NCBI GenBank assembly: GCA_934454145.1
Contig: CAKSFT010000001.1
Location: 1 to 64,000, forward strand
Direction of reading: 5' to 3'
DNA: 64,000 nucleotides
DNA from: an uncultured Clostridia bacterium
Lineage (GTDB): Bacteria > Bacillota > Clostridia > UBA1381
Both the position numbers and the translations under genes were made by a program. This document shows, piece after piece, positions 48,262-57,526 of this stretch. Position 1 is the first letter of the stretch, and the number at the start of each line of letters is the position of its first letter. The notes beneath the pieces were generated by a model that ran no database searches, was not told the DNA's origin, and saw nothing but the letters and a program-made list of their open reading frames with translations.

Positions 48262-50064
48262 ATGACAAAAAAAGAAAAAATAAGGAACTTTTGCATAATT
48301 GCACATATAGACCACGGCAAATCCACACTTGCCGACAGATTGCTGGAATTGACAGGCGAGGTCGAATCCCGCGACATGGAAGACCAGCTTTTGGACAACA
48401 TGGACCTTGAGCGCGAACGCGGAATCACCATAAAAGCCCATGCCGTGTGTCTGAAATATACCGCAAATGACGGCGAAAGCTATACCCTGAACCTTATAGA
48501 CACACCGGGGCACGTCGACTTCAACTATGAAGTTTCGCGCAGTCTTGCCGCATGCGAAGGCGCAATCCTTGTCGTCGACGCGTCGCAGGGCATAGAGGCA
48601 CAGACCCTTGCAAATACATACCTTGCCCTGGATCATGACCTGGAAATTGTGCCCGTCATCAACAAAATTGACTTGCCCTCCGCCCGGCCGGAGCATGTCA
48701 TAAAGGAAATCGAAGATGTAATCGGTATCCCGGCCGAAGATGCGCCGCGCATATCGGCAAAGACGGGACAGAATGTGGAAAGCGTGCTTGAAGAAATCGT
48801 TTCAAAAATACCTGCCCCCGTCGGGGACGAAAACAGTCCGCTCAAAGCGCTCATTTTCGATTCATATTATGACAGCTACAAAGGTGTAATTGTCTATGTC
48901 CGCCTCAAAGAAGGCTCTCTGAGCCCGGGCGACAGGATACGCCTTATGCAGACCGGTGCAGAGTTTGATGTCGTGGAGGTCGGGACACTGCATGCCACGC
49001 GCATGATGCCAAAAGATATCCTCACAGCCGGCGAAGTCGGATATATCGCGGCAAGCATAAAAAATATTCAGGACACACAAGTCGGCGACACTGTCACTCT
49101 CGCTGCAAATCCGGCAAAAGAACCTCTTCCCGGTTACAAAAAGGTCAACCCCATGGTTTATTGCGGAATATACCCTGCTGACGGCGCACAATACGATGAC
49201 CTTAGAGATGCCCTTTTAAAATTGCAGCTAAACGATGCCGCACTCATGTTTGAGGCAGAAACCTCCGTGGCGCTCGGCTTTGGCTTCAGGTGCGGATTCC
49301 TCGGTCTGCTCCACATGGAGATAATCCAGGAACGTCTGGAACGTGAATACAACCTTGACCTTGTGACCACCGCACCCAGCGTTATATACAAGGTTCACAA
49401 AACAAACGGGGAAATGATATGGGTGGACAACCCCACAAACCTTCCGCCGGCAGTCGAAATTGAATATATGGAGGAACCTATGGTCAATGCAGACATCATG
49501 GTGCCTGTTGATTATGTCGGCAATGTGATGGAGCTGTGCCAGGAACGCCGCGGAATATACAAAGACATGAAGTATATGGAAGAAACTCGCGCACAGATAT
49601 TCTATGAACTGCCGCTCAATGAAATAATTTATGATTTCTTTGATGCGCTCAAGTCACGCACAAAGGGCTATGCTTCTTTTGACTATGAACTCTGTGAATA
49701 CCGCCGTTCCGACCTTGTCAAGCTTGATATGCTGTTAAACGGCGAAAATGTAGACGCACTTTCGTTTATCGTGCACAAGGACAACGCATATTCGCGCGGC
49801 AGAAGAATGGCAGAAAAGCTGAAAGAATCTATCCCGCGCCAATTATTTGAAGTCCCCATACAGGCGGCAATCGGCAACAAAATCATAGCACGCGAAACCG
49901 TGAAAGCTCTGAGGAAAGATGTTTTGGCAAAATGCTATGGCGGCGACATAACAAGAAAGAAAAAGCTTCTGGAAAAACAAAAGGAAGGCAAAAAGCGCAT
50001 GCGCCAAGTCGGCTCTGTGGAGGTTCCGCAAGAGGCATTTATGTCAGTGCTTAAATTGGATTGA
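48262..50064 (+). CDS. lepA: Elongation factor 4 (LepA)
   Basis: A 600-residue GTPase that back-translocates or aids ribosome assembly. It has G1 AHIDHGKSTLADRLLELTGE, G2 RERGITIKAHAV, G3 DTPGHVDF and G4 INKIDLPSA. EF-G-like domains II-IV follow with FGFRCGFLGLLHMEIIQERL, and the specific C-terminal domain has KCYGGDITRKKKLLEKQKEG. Complete and typical. AAGGAG precedes the start. Confidence 0.97.
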   Translation: MTKKEKIRNFCIIAHIDHGKSTLADRLLELTGEVESRDMEDQLLDNMDLERERGITIKAHAVCLKYTANDGESYTLNLIDTPGHVDFNYEVSRSLAACEGAILVVDASQGIEAQTLANTYLALDHDLEIVPVINKIDLPSARPEHVIKEIEDVIGIPAEDAPRISAKTGQNVESVLEEIVSKIPAPVGDENSPLKALIFDSYYDSYKGVIVYVRLKEGSLSPGDRIRLMQTGAEFDVVEVGTLHATRMMPKDILTAGEVGYIAASIKNIQDTQVGDTVTLAANPAKEPLPGYKKVNPMVYCGIYPADGAQYDDLRDALLKLQLNDAALMFEAETSVALGFGFRCGFLGLLHMEIIQERLEREYNLDLVTTAPSVIYKVHKTNGEMIWVDNPTNLPPAVEIEYMEEPMVNADIMVPVDYVGNVMELCQERRGIYKDMKYMEETRAQIFYELPLNEIIYDFFDALKSRTKGYASFDYELCEYRRSDLVKLDMLLNGENVDALSFIVHKDNAYSRGRRMAEKLKESIPRQLFEVPIQAAIGNKIIARETVKALRKDVLAKCYGGDITRKKKLLEKQKEGKKRMRQVGSVEVPQEAFMSVLKLD

Positions 50065-50088
50065 TAAAAAAGGATTCACTTTTTGAAT

Positions 50089-50124
50089 AAATATCCACCC
50101 ACACAGCGGGTGGATATTTATTTT
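50089..50124 (+). terminator. lepA terminator
   Basis: AAATATCCACCC, loop ACACAGC, GGGTGGATATTT then TATTTT. It lies about 25 bp after the lepA stop and 10 bp before the convergent membrane gene's stop. Confidence 0.88.
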
Positions 50125-50134
50125 ATATTGAACG

Positions 50135-50524
50135 TTAAAATTGTCTTTTTGTAAATTCAACAGCAAAATTCCCCTGATATCCTATCGTTCCTTCATCTCC
50201 GACAATTACAGATGTTTTCATTAAAGTCAGATTTTTTCTTGAACCGTCTTCAAATTCAAAGGTTACAACTGCCCCATTTTTTTCTATAACTTTTGCATTT
50301 TTTCTAATTATAGGTTTAAATCCCTGAACTAAGTAAAATATCCCTGCAAGTATCCCCAAAACGCCTAACATCACCATAAACCAGGGTGCAAACTCCATAA
50401 CGGACCTCATCCCGGAACTATGCCCCCAATAATCAAAGGGACTGCTTGATTCTACCATCCAACCCCCAAAACAGGACAGCGCAAGCCCAACAACAACAGA
50501 CGCTATTCCCAACTTTTTTAACAT
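50135..50524 (-). CDS. Small membrane protein, DUF2500-like
   Basis: A 129-residue protein with two hydrophobic segments (GIASVVVGLALSCFGGWMVE; FAPWFMVMLGVLGILAGIFY) and a soluble beta domain (VIEKNGAVVTFEFEDGSRKN, VIVGDEGTIGYQGNFAVEF). The beta part recalls DUF2500/YrrS-like OB-type domains that face outward. Family call tentative. GAAAGGAAGGAAA precedes the start. Base composition is more A-rich than neighbouring genes. Confidence 0.6.
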   Translation of the reverse strand: MLKKLGIASVVVGLALSCFGGWMVESSSPFDYWGHSSGMRSVMEFAPWFMVMLGVLGILAGIFYLVQGFKPIIRKNAKVIEKNGAVVTFEFEDGSRKNLTLMKTSVIVGDEGTIGYQGNFAVEFTKRQF

Positions 50525-50972
50525 ACAGTTTCCTTCCTTTCAAATTCTGATTTATCTTTTGCAACACCTTCTCCATTTACACTAACCTTTAAATATTCCT
50601 CTCTTTCCCGTTGTAAATTTGCAAATAAAAAAAAGTGCGCCTACCGAAGCAGACGCACAAAAACGCAAACTCCGATAGTCGCTAAACAGATTTAATAGAA
50701 AGGGTTTATACTAACTCAATCAATCAAATGGAATTTGCATTTTTTACAAAAGTTTATAATAATTGACTGAGTCAACAAAAAAAGGATATATTTCTCCCCA
50801 AAATAAAGACAAAAACCCAATATGAAATTATTAAATCTATTTAGCATAATTATTATACCACTTTATTTTTCATATTTCAAGAGATTTTATAAAATAATCT
50901 TCAAATTGCAGATAAACTACCCCAAAAATTAACATTATATTTGCTGAATGTGGCTCTGCCGCTCTTAAAACA
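50525..50972. other. 450-bp AT-rich gap with small palindromes
   Basis: No gene seen. Marked features are GTGCGCC and GACGCAC arms around 50635-50660 with A-runs on both sides, and an exact odd palindrome TTGACT-G-AGTCAA at 50763-50775. The repeated AATCAATC/ACTCAATC near 50717 is also notable. The stretch could be a decayed gene or a leader of an RNA, but there is no clear sign of either. Confidence 0.4.
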
Positions 50973-51006
50973 GCGAAACGGCATAGTATTTTCTATGCCG
51001 TTTCGC
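50973..51006. terminator. Terminator after polysaccharide deacetylase
   Basis: GCGAAACGGCATAG and CTATGCCGTTTCGC are exact complements around TATTTT. It lies 10 bp after the deacetylase stop on the minus strand. The T-run is short, so the strength is uncertain. Confidence 0.75.
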
Positions 51007-51015
51007 CATAATCAA

Positions 51016-51801
51016 TCACATAAACAGTGTTTCTCCACCCTTTATGCTGTATGTCTTTCCGTCTTTCTGGAAGCAGACTTCAATTGCCGACGGATTATGT
51101 ATTATACTTTCGTCCGCAGATATTTGCAGCCTTCTCTGCGCTCTGATATAGTCATATATTTCTATATTTGTCGCATACCAAACCTGGTCGTTGTGTGAAA
51201 GCATTACACAAAGCTTTTCCATCCTTTCCCAATCCTGTTCGGTTCTCAGTTCAAAGCTGTGCCCCCATATGTACAACAAACTTGTCGACCAGCCCCACTC
51301 CATTTGCTCCAGAAAACGTTCCGCATATTTTTCCGCGTCCCTGTGGTGACATGTCGGGTGCCATTTCATGAAGTCTTGCGGCAGTTTAAAAGAAAACGTA
51401 TTTTCAACCGTCCTGCTGTACACAATTCCGCATGCCTTCGCGGAGTTTATGACTTCGTCATTGTATGTCCCAAAAGGATATGCCATCCCTCTCACCACAT
51501 ATCCGGTTGCTTTTTCAATAAATCTGCGGTTTTCCATTATTTGTGCGATTTGAGAAGCCGCCGGCAGCATCTCCAGATACGGATGCGCCACCGTGTGCAC
51601 GGCAACCTCATGGTTTTTATACACCCTCGGGTATTCGTCTGCCTGCACATGCCCATCACCGCCGTTATGGACATTAAATGTACCTCTTATGCCATATTTA
51701 TCAAACAAAGCCACCAGGCGTTTGTCACTTTCATTTGAGTCATCATAACTCATTGTCAGAATATTCTTTTTTCCGTCCTTAAAAACATTATAATTAATCA
51801 T
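51016..51801 (-). CDS. Polysaccharide deacetylase family protein
   Basis: A 261-residue NodB-type (CE4) protein without a signal peptide. Catalytic motifs are altered in form but kept in function: TMSYDDSNESD (TFDDG motif) and EVAVHTVAHPYLEM (H-T/S-x-x-H). GMAYPFGTYNDEVINSAKAC is motif 3. A later WGHSFELRTEQDW region fits motif 5. A small C-terminal beta extension follows. The family removes N-acetyl or formyl groups from sugars. ATG 51801 is chosen, 7 bp after GGAGAG; it overlaps the ftsH stop, so the two are coupled. Confidence 0.85.
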   Translation of the reverse strand: MINYNVFKDGKKNILTMSYDDSNESDKRLVALFDKYGIRGTFNVHNGGDGHVQADEYPRVYKNHEVAVHTVAHPYLEMLPAASQIAQIMENRRFIEKATGYVVRGMAYPFGTYNDEVINSAKACGIVYSRTVENTFSFKLPQDFMKWHPTCHHRDAEKYAERFLEQMEWGWSTSLLYIWGHSFELRTEQDWERMEKLCVMLSHNDQVWYATNIEIYDYIRAQRRLQISADESIIHNPSAIEVCFQKDGKTYSIKGGETLFM

Positions 51802-53707
51802 CTTTTTGCTCTCCACTCAATTCATTATTGTTGTTATTTACCCTCTCGAGAATATCCATAAACTGATCTCCCGTTATTGTTTCCTTCTCAATCAGATATT
51901 CAGATATTTCATCAAGTGCTTTGCGGTTTTCTGTCAGCATCTGTACAGCTTTGTCATGGCACGAGTTCAAGAGCTTTACAATTTCGTCATCAAGCTGTGT
52001 CTTTGTTTCGTCAGAACAATTTGACACCGCGCGCCCGTCAAGGTATCTGTTTTCTATGCTTTCCAGTGACATCATGCCAAATCTGTCGGACATTCCGTAT
52101 TGCGCAATCATCGCTCTTGCCAGGCTGTTTGCTCTTTCTATATCGTTTGCCGCGCCGGTTGTCTTTGTGTTAAACACAATTTCTTCCGCCACACGCCCTG
52201 CCAAAAGCACTGTTATCTGGTTCACAATTTCGTCCTTTGACATAAGGTACTTCTCTTCCTCGGGCACTTGCATTGTATACCCCAGCGCCCCCATTGTACG
52301 CGGCACAATCGTAATCTTCTGCACAGGGTGTGTGTGTTTCTGCAATGCCGTCGCCAAGGCATGTCCCACTTCATGATATGCAACAATCTTCTTCTCGCTT
52401 TCCGAGAGAATCCTGTCCTTCTTTTCCTTGCCGGCAATGATTACCTCTACTGCCTCCATGAGGTCCTCCTGTGTCACTGCGGTTCTGTTCATGCGCACAG
52501 CCCTCAGCGCCGCTTCGTTCACCATGTTTGCAAGGTCTGCCCCCACAGCGCCGCTTGTCGCCAGTGCCATTTCGTGCAAATCAACATCGTCTGCCATCTT
52601 CACATTTTTTATGTGCACCTTCAGGATTGCTTCACGTCCAATCAAATCCGGCTTTTCCACAATTATACGTCTGTCAAATCTCCCCGGACGCAAAAGCGCC
52701 TTGTCCAGAATTTCGGGGCGGTTCGTCGCCGCAAGGATAACCACACCCTTCGAAGAATCAAATCCGTCCATCTCTGCCAAAAGCTGATTCAGGGTCTGCT
52801 CACGCTCGTCATTGCCCCCGATTTGGCTGTCACGGCTTTTGCCGATTGCGTCAATCTCATCAATAAATATGATACATGGTGCCTTTGCCGCCGCTTGTTT
52901 GAAAAGGTCACGCACCCTTGATGCACCGACGCCGACAAACATCTCCACAAAATCCGACCCCGACAAAGAGAAGAACGGAACACTCGCCTCCCCGGCGACA
53001 GCCTTTGCAAGCAGGGTTTTTCCTGTCCCCGGCGGGCCGACAAGCAATGCACCCTTGGGCTGCTTTGCGCCGATTGCCGTGTATTTTCCCGGATTGTGCA
53101 AAAAATCCACAATTTCATTGAGTGATTCCTTTGCCTCCTCCTGACCGGCGACATCGGCAAAGGTCACACCTGTTTTGTTTTCCATATAAACCTTTGCATT
53201 GCTCTGCCCCACAGACATGACTCCGCCGCCCATGCGCTTTGACATATATTTCATTATAAGCACATAAAACAGCGCCAGCATGCCAAACGGAAGCACCCAT
53301 GTCACCAGAATATCCATCAGATAATTGTGTTCAACCACGGGTCTTGTATACTTAATATTGTGCGACTCAAGCACACTCTTCAGCTCACTGTCATTGATGT
53401 TTCCCGTGTAGTATATGGGTTCTGTTTTTGAAAACAGCGAGCCCATTGGGAAAAGTGCGTCTTGACTTTTGTCGTCTTTCTTTTCCTTTTTGGGATATAT
53501 TTTTATTTTGTCAGAGTATATGCGCACCTCCTGCACCTTATCCTCTTCAATCATGTTCATAAATTCACTGTAATATATCTCTTCCTCCGGCATTGATGTT
53601 AGGTCTGACAAAATATAATTAAGCAAAATTGTCGCAATCACCGAAAATATTATAAAAGATATCAGCGGACTTTTTCTGAATTTTGGATTATTGTTTTTGT
53701 TGTTCAT
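51794..53707 (-). CDS. ftsH: ATP-dependent zinc metalloprotease FtsH
   Basis: A 637-residue membrane protease that degrades membrane and regulatory proteins. Two membrane helices (LISFIIFSVIATILLNYI; DILVTWVLPFGMLALFYVLI) flank an outer domain. The AAA domain has Walker A LLVGPPGTGKTLLAKAVAGE, Walker B IIFIDEIDAIGKSRDSQ and the SRH ATNRPEILDKALLRPGRFDR. The zinc site is VAYHEVGHALATAL. The C-terminus is short and polar. Typical length and structure. Confidence 0.97.
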   Translation of the reverse strand: MNNKNNNPKFRKSPLISFIIFSVIATILLNYILSDLTSMPEEEIYYSEFMNMIEEDKVQEVRIYSDKIKIYPKKEKKDDKSQDALFPMGSLFSKTEPIYYTGNINDSELKSVLESHNIKYTRPVVEHNYLMDILVTWVLPFGMLALFYVLIMKYMSKRMGGGVMSVGQSNAKVYMENKTGVTFADVAGQEEAKESLNEIVDFLHNPGKYTAIGAKQPKGALLVGPPGTGKTLLAKAVAGEASVPFFSLSGSDFVEMFVGVGASRVRDLFKQAAAKAPCIIFIDEIDAIGKSRDSQIGGNDEREQTLNQLLAEMDGFDSSKGVVILAATNRPEILDKALLRPGRFDRRIIVEKPDLIGREAILKVHIKNVKMADDVDLHEMALATSGAVGADLANMVNEAALRAVRMNRTAVTQEDLMEAVEVIIAGKEKKDRILSESEKKIVAYHEVGHALATALQKHTHPVQKITIVPRTMGALGYTMQVPEEEKYLMSKDEIVNQITVLLAGRVAEEIVFNTKTTGAANDIERANSLARAMIAQYGMSDRFGMMSLESIENRYLDGRAVSNCSDETKTQLDDEIVKLLNSCHDKAVQMLTENRKALDEISEYLIEKETITGDQFMDILERVNNNNNELSGEQKDD

Positions 53708-53726
53708 TAAGAATTCTCCCGTTCCT

Positions 53727-54608
53727 TTATTGCTGAACCGATATAACGTTACCGTTGGTTGTTATTTTAATTGTTCCCAAAATATCGGTACGCAAAACCT
53801 CTGTTTTGATATTATTTAGCTTTTCAAGTGTTTCTTTGTGCGGATGCCCGTATTTGTTGTTTTCGCCACAGCTGATTATGGCATATTTGGGATTGGCACT
53901 CTGCAAAAATGACAGCTCCGACGACGTTTTGCTGCCATGATGCCCGACTTTCAAAACATCACATTGGACATTTCCTCCCTTTTCCATGATTTCTCCTTCT
54001 GCCTCCGCCTCTGCGTCGCCCATAAAGAGAAAGCTTGTCTTGTCACATTCCAGCCTGACAACGGCGGAATAATTGTTTAAATTATCATGTTCTTCACCCT
54101 CATAAGGATATATAAAATCCGCCTTCACACCGTCAAAATCAAATATATTCCTGCCTGCCGCGGCGGAATGCACCGGCAGCTTCTTGCTTTCAATCGCGTC
54201 AAGCATTTTTTCAAAAGTCTTGCTTGTCGCCTCTGCACGCGGCATATAAACCTCGCCTATGTCATATTTTTCAATAATTTCTTCCATGCCGCCGATATGA
54301 TCCGCATGCGGGTGGGTCGCAATCAGATAGTCGATTTTTCGGATATTAAGACCGTCAATATAGTCTATAATGTCCTGTTCATGGCCGTTATCACCCGCAT
54401 CTATAAGCATGGTGCGACCTTGCGGCAGCTGCGCAAGCTCACAGTCGCCCTGCCCCACGTCAATAAAGTGCACCGTAAGCTTTTGCTCTGACAGTGGGAT
54501 ATCCTCCGGGGTCACCGCCGGCTTTGTCTGTCCCCTAAAAAACCACGGCAAAACGAAAAGCAGTGCCGCCGCCGGAATTATCCCGGCAATTGATATTTTC
54601 TTTTTCAT
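53727..54608 (-). CDS. ComEC/Rec2-like metallo-beta-lactamase-fold hydrolase
   Basis: A 293-residue protein. One N-terminal helix (IAGIIPAAALLFVLPWFFRG) acts as signal or anchor. The MBL domain starts VHFIDVGQGDCELAQLPQGR, with metal motifs YLIATHPHADHIGGMEEII, FLFMGDAEAEAEGEI and LKVGHHGSKTSSELSF. This equals the C-terminal domain of ComEC without its pore domain. Such stand-alone forms may be extracellular nucleases or phosphodiesterases. ATG 54608 follows GGGAGGGTG by 6 bp; longer frames run into repeat copy D. Confidence 0.85.
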   Translation of the reverse strand: MKKKISIAGIIPAAALLFVLPWFFRGQTKPAVTPEDIPLSEQKLTVHFIDVGQGDCELAQLPQGRTMLIDAGDNGHEQDIIDYIDGLNIRKIDYLIATHPHADHIGGMEEIIEKYDIGEVYMPRAEATSKTFEKMLDAIESKKLPVHSAAAGRNIFDFDGVKADFIYPYEGEEHDNLNNYSAVVRLECDKTSFLFMGDAEAEAEGEIMEKGGNVQCDVLKVGHHGSKTSSELSFLQSANPKYAIISCGENNKYGHPHKETLEKLNNIKTEVLRTDILGTIKITTNGNVISVQQ

Positions 54609-54637
54609 AAGTACACCCTCCCTTTCAAAATAAAACC

Positions 54638-54822
54638 GGGTAATTGTAAAATGCATATTTTGAAATTATCCTCTGCATCTTTGCAGGGTATCGGGGGTGT
54701 CAACCCCTGATTGGTATTTGGCTGAGATAAAAAGTTTCAACCTTCGCCTGAGTATAAATCAACCTGAACTTTTATTTCTGCCTTAGCCTTTTAATTGTAA
54801 AACATCAGTTTTACAATTATCT
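54638..54822 (-). mobile_element. Hairpin-rich repeat, diverged copy D
   Basis: A 185-bp copy: GGGTAATTGTAAAATGCATA at one end, CAGTTTTACAATTATCT at the other. The CTTTGCAGGGTATCGGGGGTG block, CAACCCCTGATTGG and AAAAGTTTCAACC...GAACTTTTA parts are still seen, but the AAAAATGACG hairpin is deleted. Same direction as copy A. It lies between the MBL gene and rnfB, just past the rnf operon end. Confidence 0.75.
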
Positions 54823-54832
54823 AAAAATAAAA

Positions 54833-55621
54833 CTATAAAATTTGTATAACCTTTTTCGGGCATTTTTCTGCACATATTCCACATGCCGTGCATTTTTCAT
54901 AATCTATGACCGCGCAGTTGTCCTTTACACTCACAGCGGCGTTTGGACAGTTCTTTTCACAAATTCTGCATCCGATGCACCCCGACGAACAATACTTGTT
55001 CACTGCCGCTCCTTTGTCCTCATTGCGGCACAAAACATGCACTCCGGCATCTTTTGGCACAAGCTTTATCACCTTTTTCGGACAGACCTCGGCACATTTT
55101 CCGCATGCGGTACATTTTTCGCTGTCCACAACAGCAATTCCGTCCCTGAGCGATATCGCGCCAAACGCACACACCGCCGCACAGCTCCCCAGCCCAAGAC
55201 AGCCAAACCGGCAGACCTTTGCACCGCCGCCAAGCTTTGCCGCGGCATTGCAGTCGGGTATGCCCATATAATTATATTTTTCTTTTGCATTTTCGCAGTT
55301 TCCGCCGCACATCACCCTTGCAGTCATTTCCTTTGTTTCCCCGGCACTGCACCCCATGATGCTGCCTATTTTTTCCGCAACAGGCGCCTTGCCGACACTG
55401 CAAAGATTTACCGCCGCGCCGTTTTCCACCACGGCCGAGGCATATGCCGAACACCCGGCAAAGCCGCAGCCGCCGCAATTTGCCCCCGGCAGAACCTCTA
55501 CAATTCTGTCGATGCGTTCGTCCTTTTTCACCGCAAAAATGACAGAGGCAAAAGCCAAAAGACAACCGAAAATCAACCCTGTAATGCCGACCAGCAAAAC
55601 AGCCGAAATAATCTGATTCAT
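54833..55621 (-). CDS. rnfB: Rnf complex subunit B (ferredoxin-binding, Fe-S)
   Basis: A 262-residue subunit that takes electrons from ferredoxin. The N-terminal helix (VGITGLIFGCLLAFASVIFA) is followed by the Fe-S domain with LPGANCGGCGFAGCSAYA. Several more cluster motifs follow: CRFGCLGLGSCAAVC, CTACGKCAEVCP, CIGCRICEKNCP and CTACGICAEKCP. The multi-cluster form is usual for clostridial RnfB. It is the last gene of the operon, separated by about 50 bp from rnfA. Confidence 0.95.
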   Translation of the reverse strand: MNQIISAVLLVGITGLIFGCLLAFASVIFAVKKDERIDRIVEVLPGANCGGCGFAGCSAYASAVVENGAAVNLCSVGKAPVAEKIGSIMGCSAGETKEMTARVMCGGNCENAKEKYNYMGIPDCNAAAKLGGGAKVCRFGCLGLGSCAAVCAFGAISLRDGIAVVDSEKCTACGKCAEVCPKKVIKLVPKDAGVHVLCRNEDKGAAVNKYCSSGCIGCRICEKNCPNAAVSVKDNCAVIDYEKCTACGICAEKCPKKVIQIL

Positions 55622-55673
55622 AGTCTTTACTCCATTTCTTTTATAAAACTAAGTGACTGTAAAATATAAATAC

Positions 55674-56252
55674 TTATTGTATGCTGAACCCCGAAAAGCC
55701 CATAAAGGCAATCGCCATAAGCCCCGCAGTTATGAGAGCAATCGGGAAACCGCGGAACGGCTCAGGGATATTCTTTTCGTTTATAAATTCACGCACCCCG
55801 GCAAAAAGAACAATCGCAAGGGTAAAGCCCAATGCCGCAAAAGTCCCGTAAAGAAGCGAGTATATAAAATTATACCCCTCCTGCACATTTACAAGCGCCA
55901 CACCCAAAACCGCACAGTTTGTGGTGATAAGCGGCAGATATATTCCCAAAGCATTGTAGAGTGCCGGCATGGTCTTTTTCACAAACATCTCCACAAATTG
56001 CACCAACCCGGCAATTATCAGGATAAACAGGATTGTCTGCAAAAATTCAATCTTAAACGGCACAAGAAAATATGTATTTGCAAGATATGTTATTGCCGAC
56101 GCCACAGCCATTACAAAGGTAACCGCCATGCCCATACCGAGCGCGGTGTCCGACTTTTTGGAAACCCCCAAAAACGGACATATCCCATAGAATTTTACCA
56201 TGACAAAATTCTGCGTAAAAAGCGCCGCAATCAAAAGTGACAGTATTTTCAT
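55674..56252 (-). CDS. rnfA: Rnf complex subunit A
   Basis: A 192-residue integral membrane subunit with six helices: LLIAALFTQNFVMVKFYGIC, ALGMGMAVTFVMAVASAITY, FLQTILFILIIAGLVQFVEM, YLPLITTNCAVLGVALVNVQ, and LLYGTFAALGFTLAIVLFAG. The intramembrane Cys of YGICPFLG and NCAVLG hold the [2Fe-2S] cluster shared with RnfE. It works in coupling electron flow to ion pumping. Confidence 0.95.
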   Translation of the reverse strand: MKILSLLIAALFTQNFVMVKFYGICPFLGVSKKSDTALGMGMAVTFVMAVASAITYLANTYFLVPFKIEFLQTILFILIIAGLVQFVEMFVKKTMPALYNALGIYLPLITTNCAVLGVALVNVQEGYNFIYSLLYGTFAALGFTLAIVLFAGVREFINEKNIPEPFRGFPIALITAGLMAIAFMGFSGFSIQ

Positions 56253-56273
56253 CTTAATCCTCCTTGTCCGGAA

Positions 56274-56885
56274 TTATTCTGCCTTGCGCTTTTTCATCAG
56301 AATATAGTTGATAAGCGCAATCAAAAGTCCCAAAACTATAAACCCTCCCGGAGGCATGCCGATTATCGCCGGCGGCGTAAGCCTTTCGCCGTAAATCTTT
56401 ATCCCCCAAAGCGTGCCTGCCCCGAAAAACTCTCTCACGGCAGAAACAATGCACAACGCGCCGGTAAAGCCCAGCCCCATGCCAAGTCCGTCAAGCGCGG
56501 ATTTCCCCACGCTGTTTTTCGACGCAAAAGCTTCCGCACGTGCCAGGATTATACAGTTTACAACAATAAGCGGAATGAATATACCAAGTTGGTTTGACAA
56601 ATCCGGCAGGTATGCGTTCAAACACATCTGCACCATTGTGACAAATGTGGCAATGATAACAACATATGCCGCAATCCTCACCTTTTCCGGGATTACCTTT
56701 CTCAAAAGCGATATCAGCACATTTGACGCAGTCAGCACCGCCGCTGTCGAAAGCCCCATGCCAAGCCCGTTTTTTACGCTCGTCGTGACAGCCAGTGTCG
56801 AACACATGCCGAGGAGTTGGACAAATGTGGGGTTCTCGTCAATAATACCGTTTAAAAATATTTTTAAATTTCCCTTTTCTTTCAT
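56274..56885 (-). CDS. rnfE: Rnf complex subunit E
   Basis: A 203-residue membrane subunit, paralog of RnfA. NPTFVQLLGMCSTLAVTTSV begins the first helix, and LGIFIPLIVVNCIILARAEA carries the conserved Cys of the shared iron-sulfur site; both Cys positions are kept. The ion path lies between A, D and E. Its start overlaps the rnfG end by one base. Confidence 0.95.
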   Translation of the reverse strand: MKEKGNLKIFLNGIIDENPTFVQLLGMCSTLAVTTSVKNGLGMGLSTAAVLTASNVLISLLRKVIPEKVRIAAYVVIIATFVTMVQMCLNAYLPDLSNQLGIFIPLIVVNCIILARAEAFASKNSVGKSALDGLGMGLGFTGALCIVSAVREFFGAGTLWGIKIYGERLTPPAIIGMPPGGFIVLGLLIALINYILMKKRKAE

Positions 56886-57463
56886 TATTTCTTCGCCTCC
56901 TCAGCCTTTGCCGCCGCGTCAATTGCGGCGTTCACGCCCTTTGTCACTGCCTTTGACGTGATTGTCGCAGAGGTAAGCGCGTCTATCTGGTTGTTTTTCG
57001 CATTGTTCTTCACAACGGTAATCCCCGCGGTTTTGCCCTTAAAGCTGTCCTTAAATTCGTCTTTGGTGCAATTTGCGCCAAGCCCCGCTGTTTCGCTCTG
57101 TGAGGTTATGTCCACCCCGGTGACTTTTCCCGTCCTGTCCACTCCGACAACCACGGTCACAGCCCCGTTATATCCGTTCGGCTCTGCCACAGCCACATAG
57201 CCCACCGTTTCGTCCGCCTTCTTTGCCTCATATATTTCGCTCACAACGTCATCGCAAAATCCGTCAAGTCCGTCATTTTCAAAGGTTTCTGCCTCAGGCA
57301 TAACCTTTTTCATCGCCACCTCCTGCTTTTTTGCATTGTTCTTTGTTATTATTGGTTCTGTGACATTGTTCACGGCAGAAAGCACAAAAGCGGCAATTCC
57401 CGTTATCAAAAACAGTATCAGTCCTGTCTTTATTATGTTTAAGATGTCAGATTTTTTAAGCAT
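56885..57463 (-). CDS. rnfG: Rnf complex subunit G (FMN-bound)
   Basis: A 192-residue protein with one membrane helix (IKTGLILFLITGIAAFVLSA) and an outward FMN domain. The covalent FMN attachment site is IDALTSATITSKAVT (the S/T-x-A-T form; FMN on Thr). Also SETAGLGANCTKDEFKDSFK. A short Ala/Lys-rich tail ends the protein. It carries electrons on the outer face. Confidence 0.94.
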   Translation of the reverse strand: MLKKSDILNIIKTGLILFLITGIAAFVLSAVNNVTEPIITKNNAKKQEVAMKKVMPEAETFENDGLDGFCDDVVSEIYEAKKADETVGYVAVAEPNGYNGAVTVVVGVDRTGKVTGVDITSQSETAGLGANCTKDEFKDSFKGKTAGITVVKNNAKNNQIDALTSATITSKAVTKGVNAAIDAAAKAEEAKK

Positions 57464-57526
57464 CCTGATAATCTTCCTTTCTATGCCGAAGGCACAAAGC
57501 TTAATCTATGTTTTCCGCAATGCGTA

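Noticed and set aside
50525..50972. T-box or other riboswitch
   Set aside because: No conserved T-box or riboswitch core was found, and the adjoining gene starts on the opposite side without a suitable terminator/antiterminator pair.
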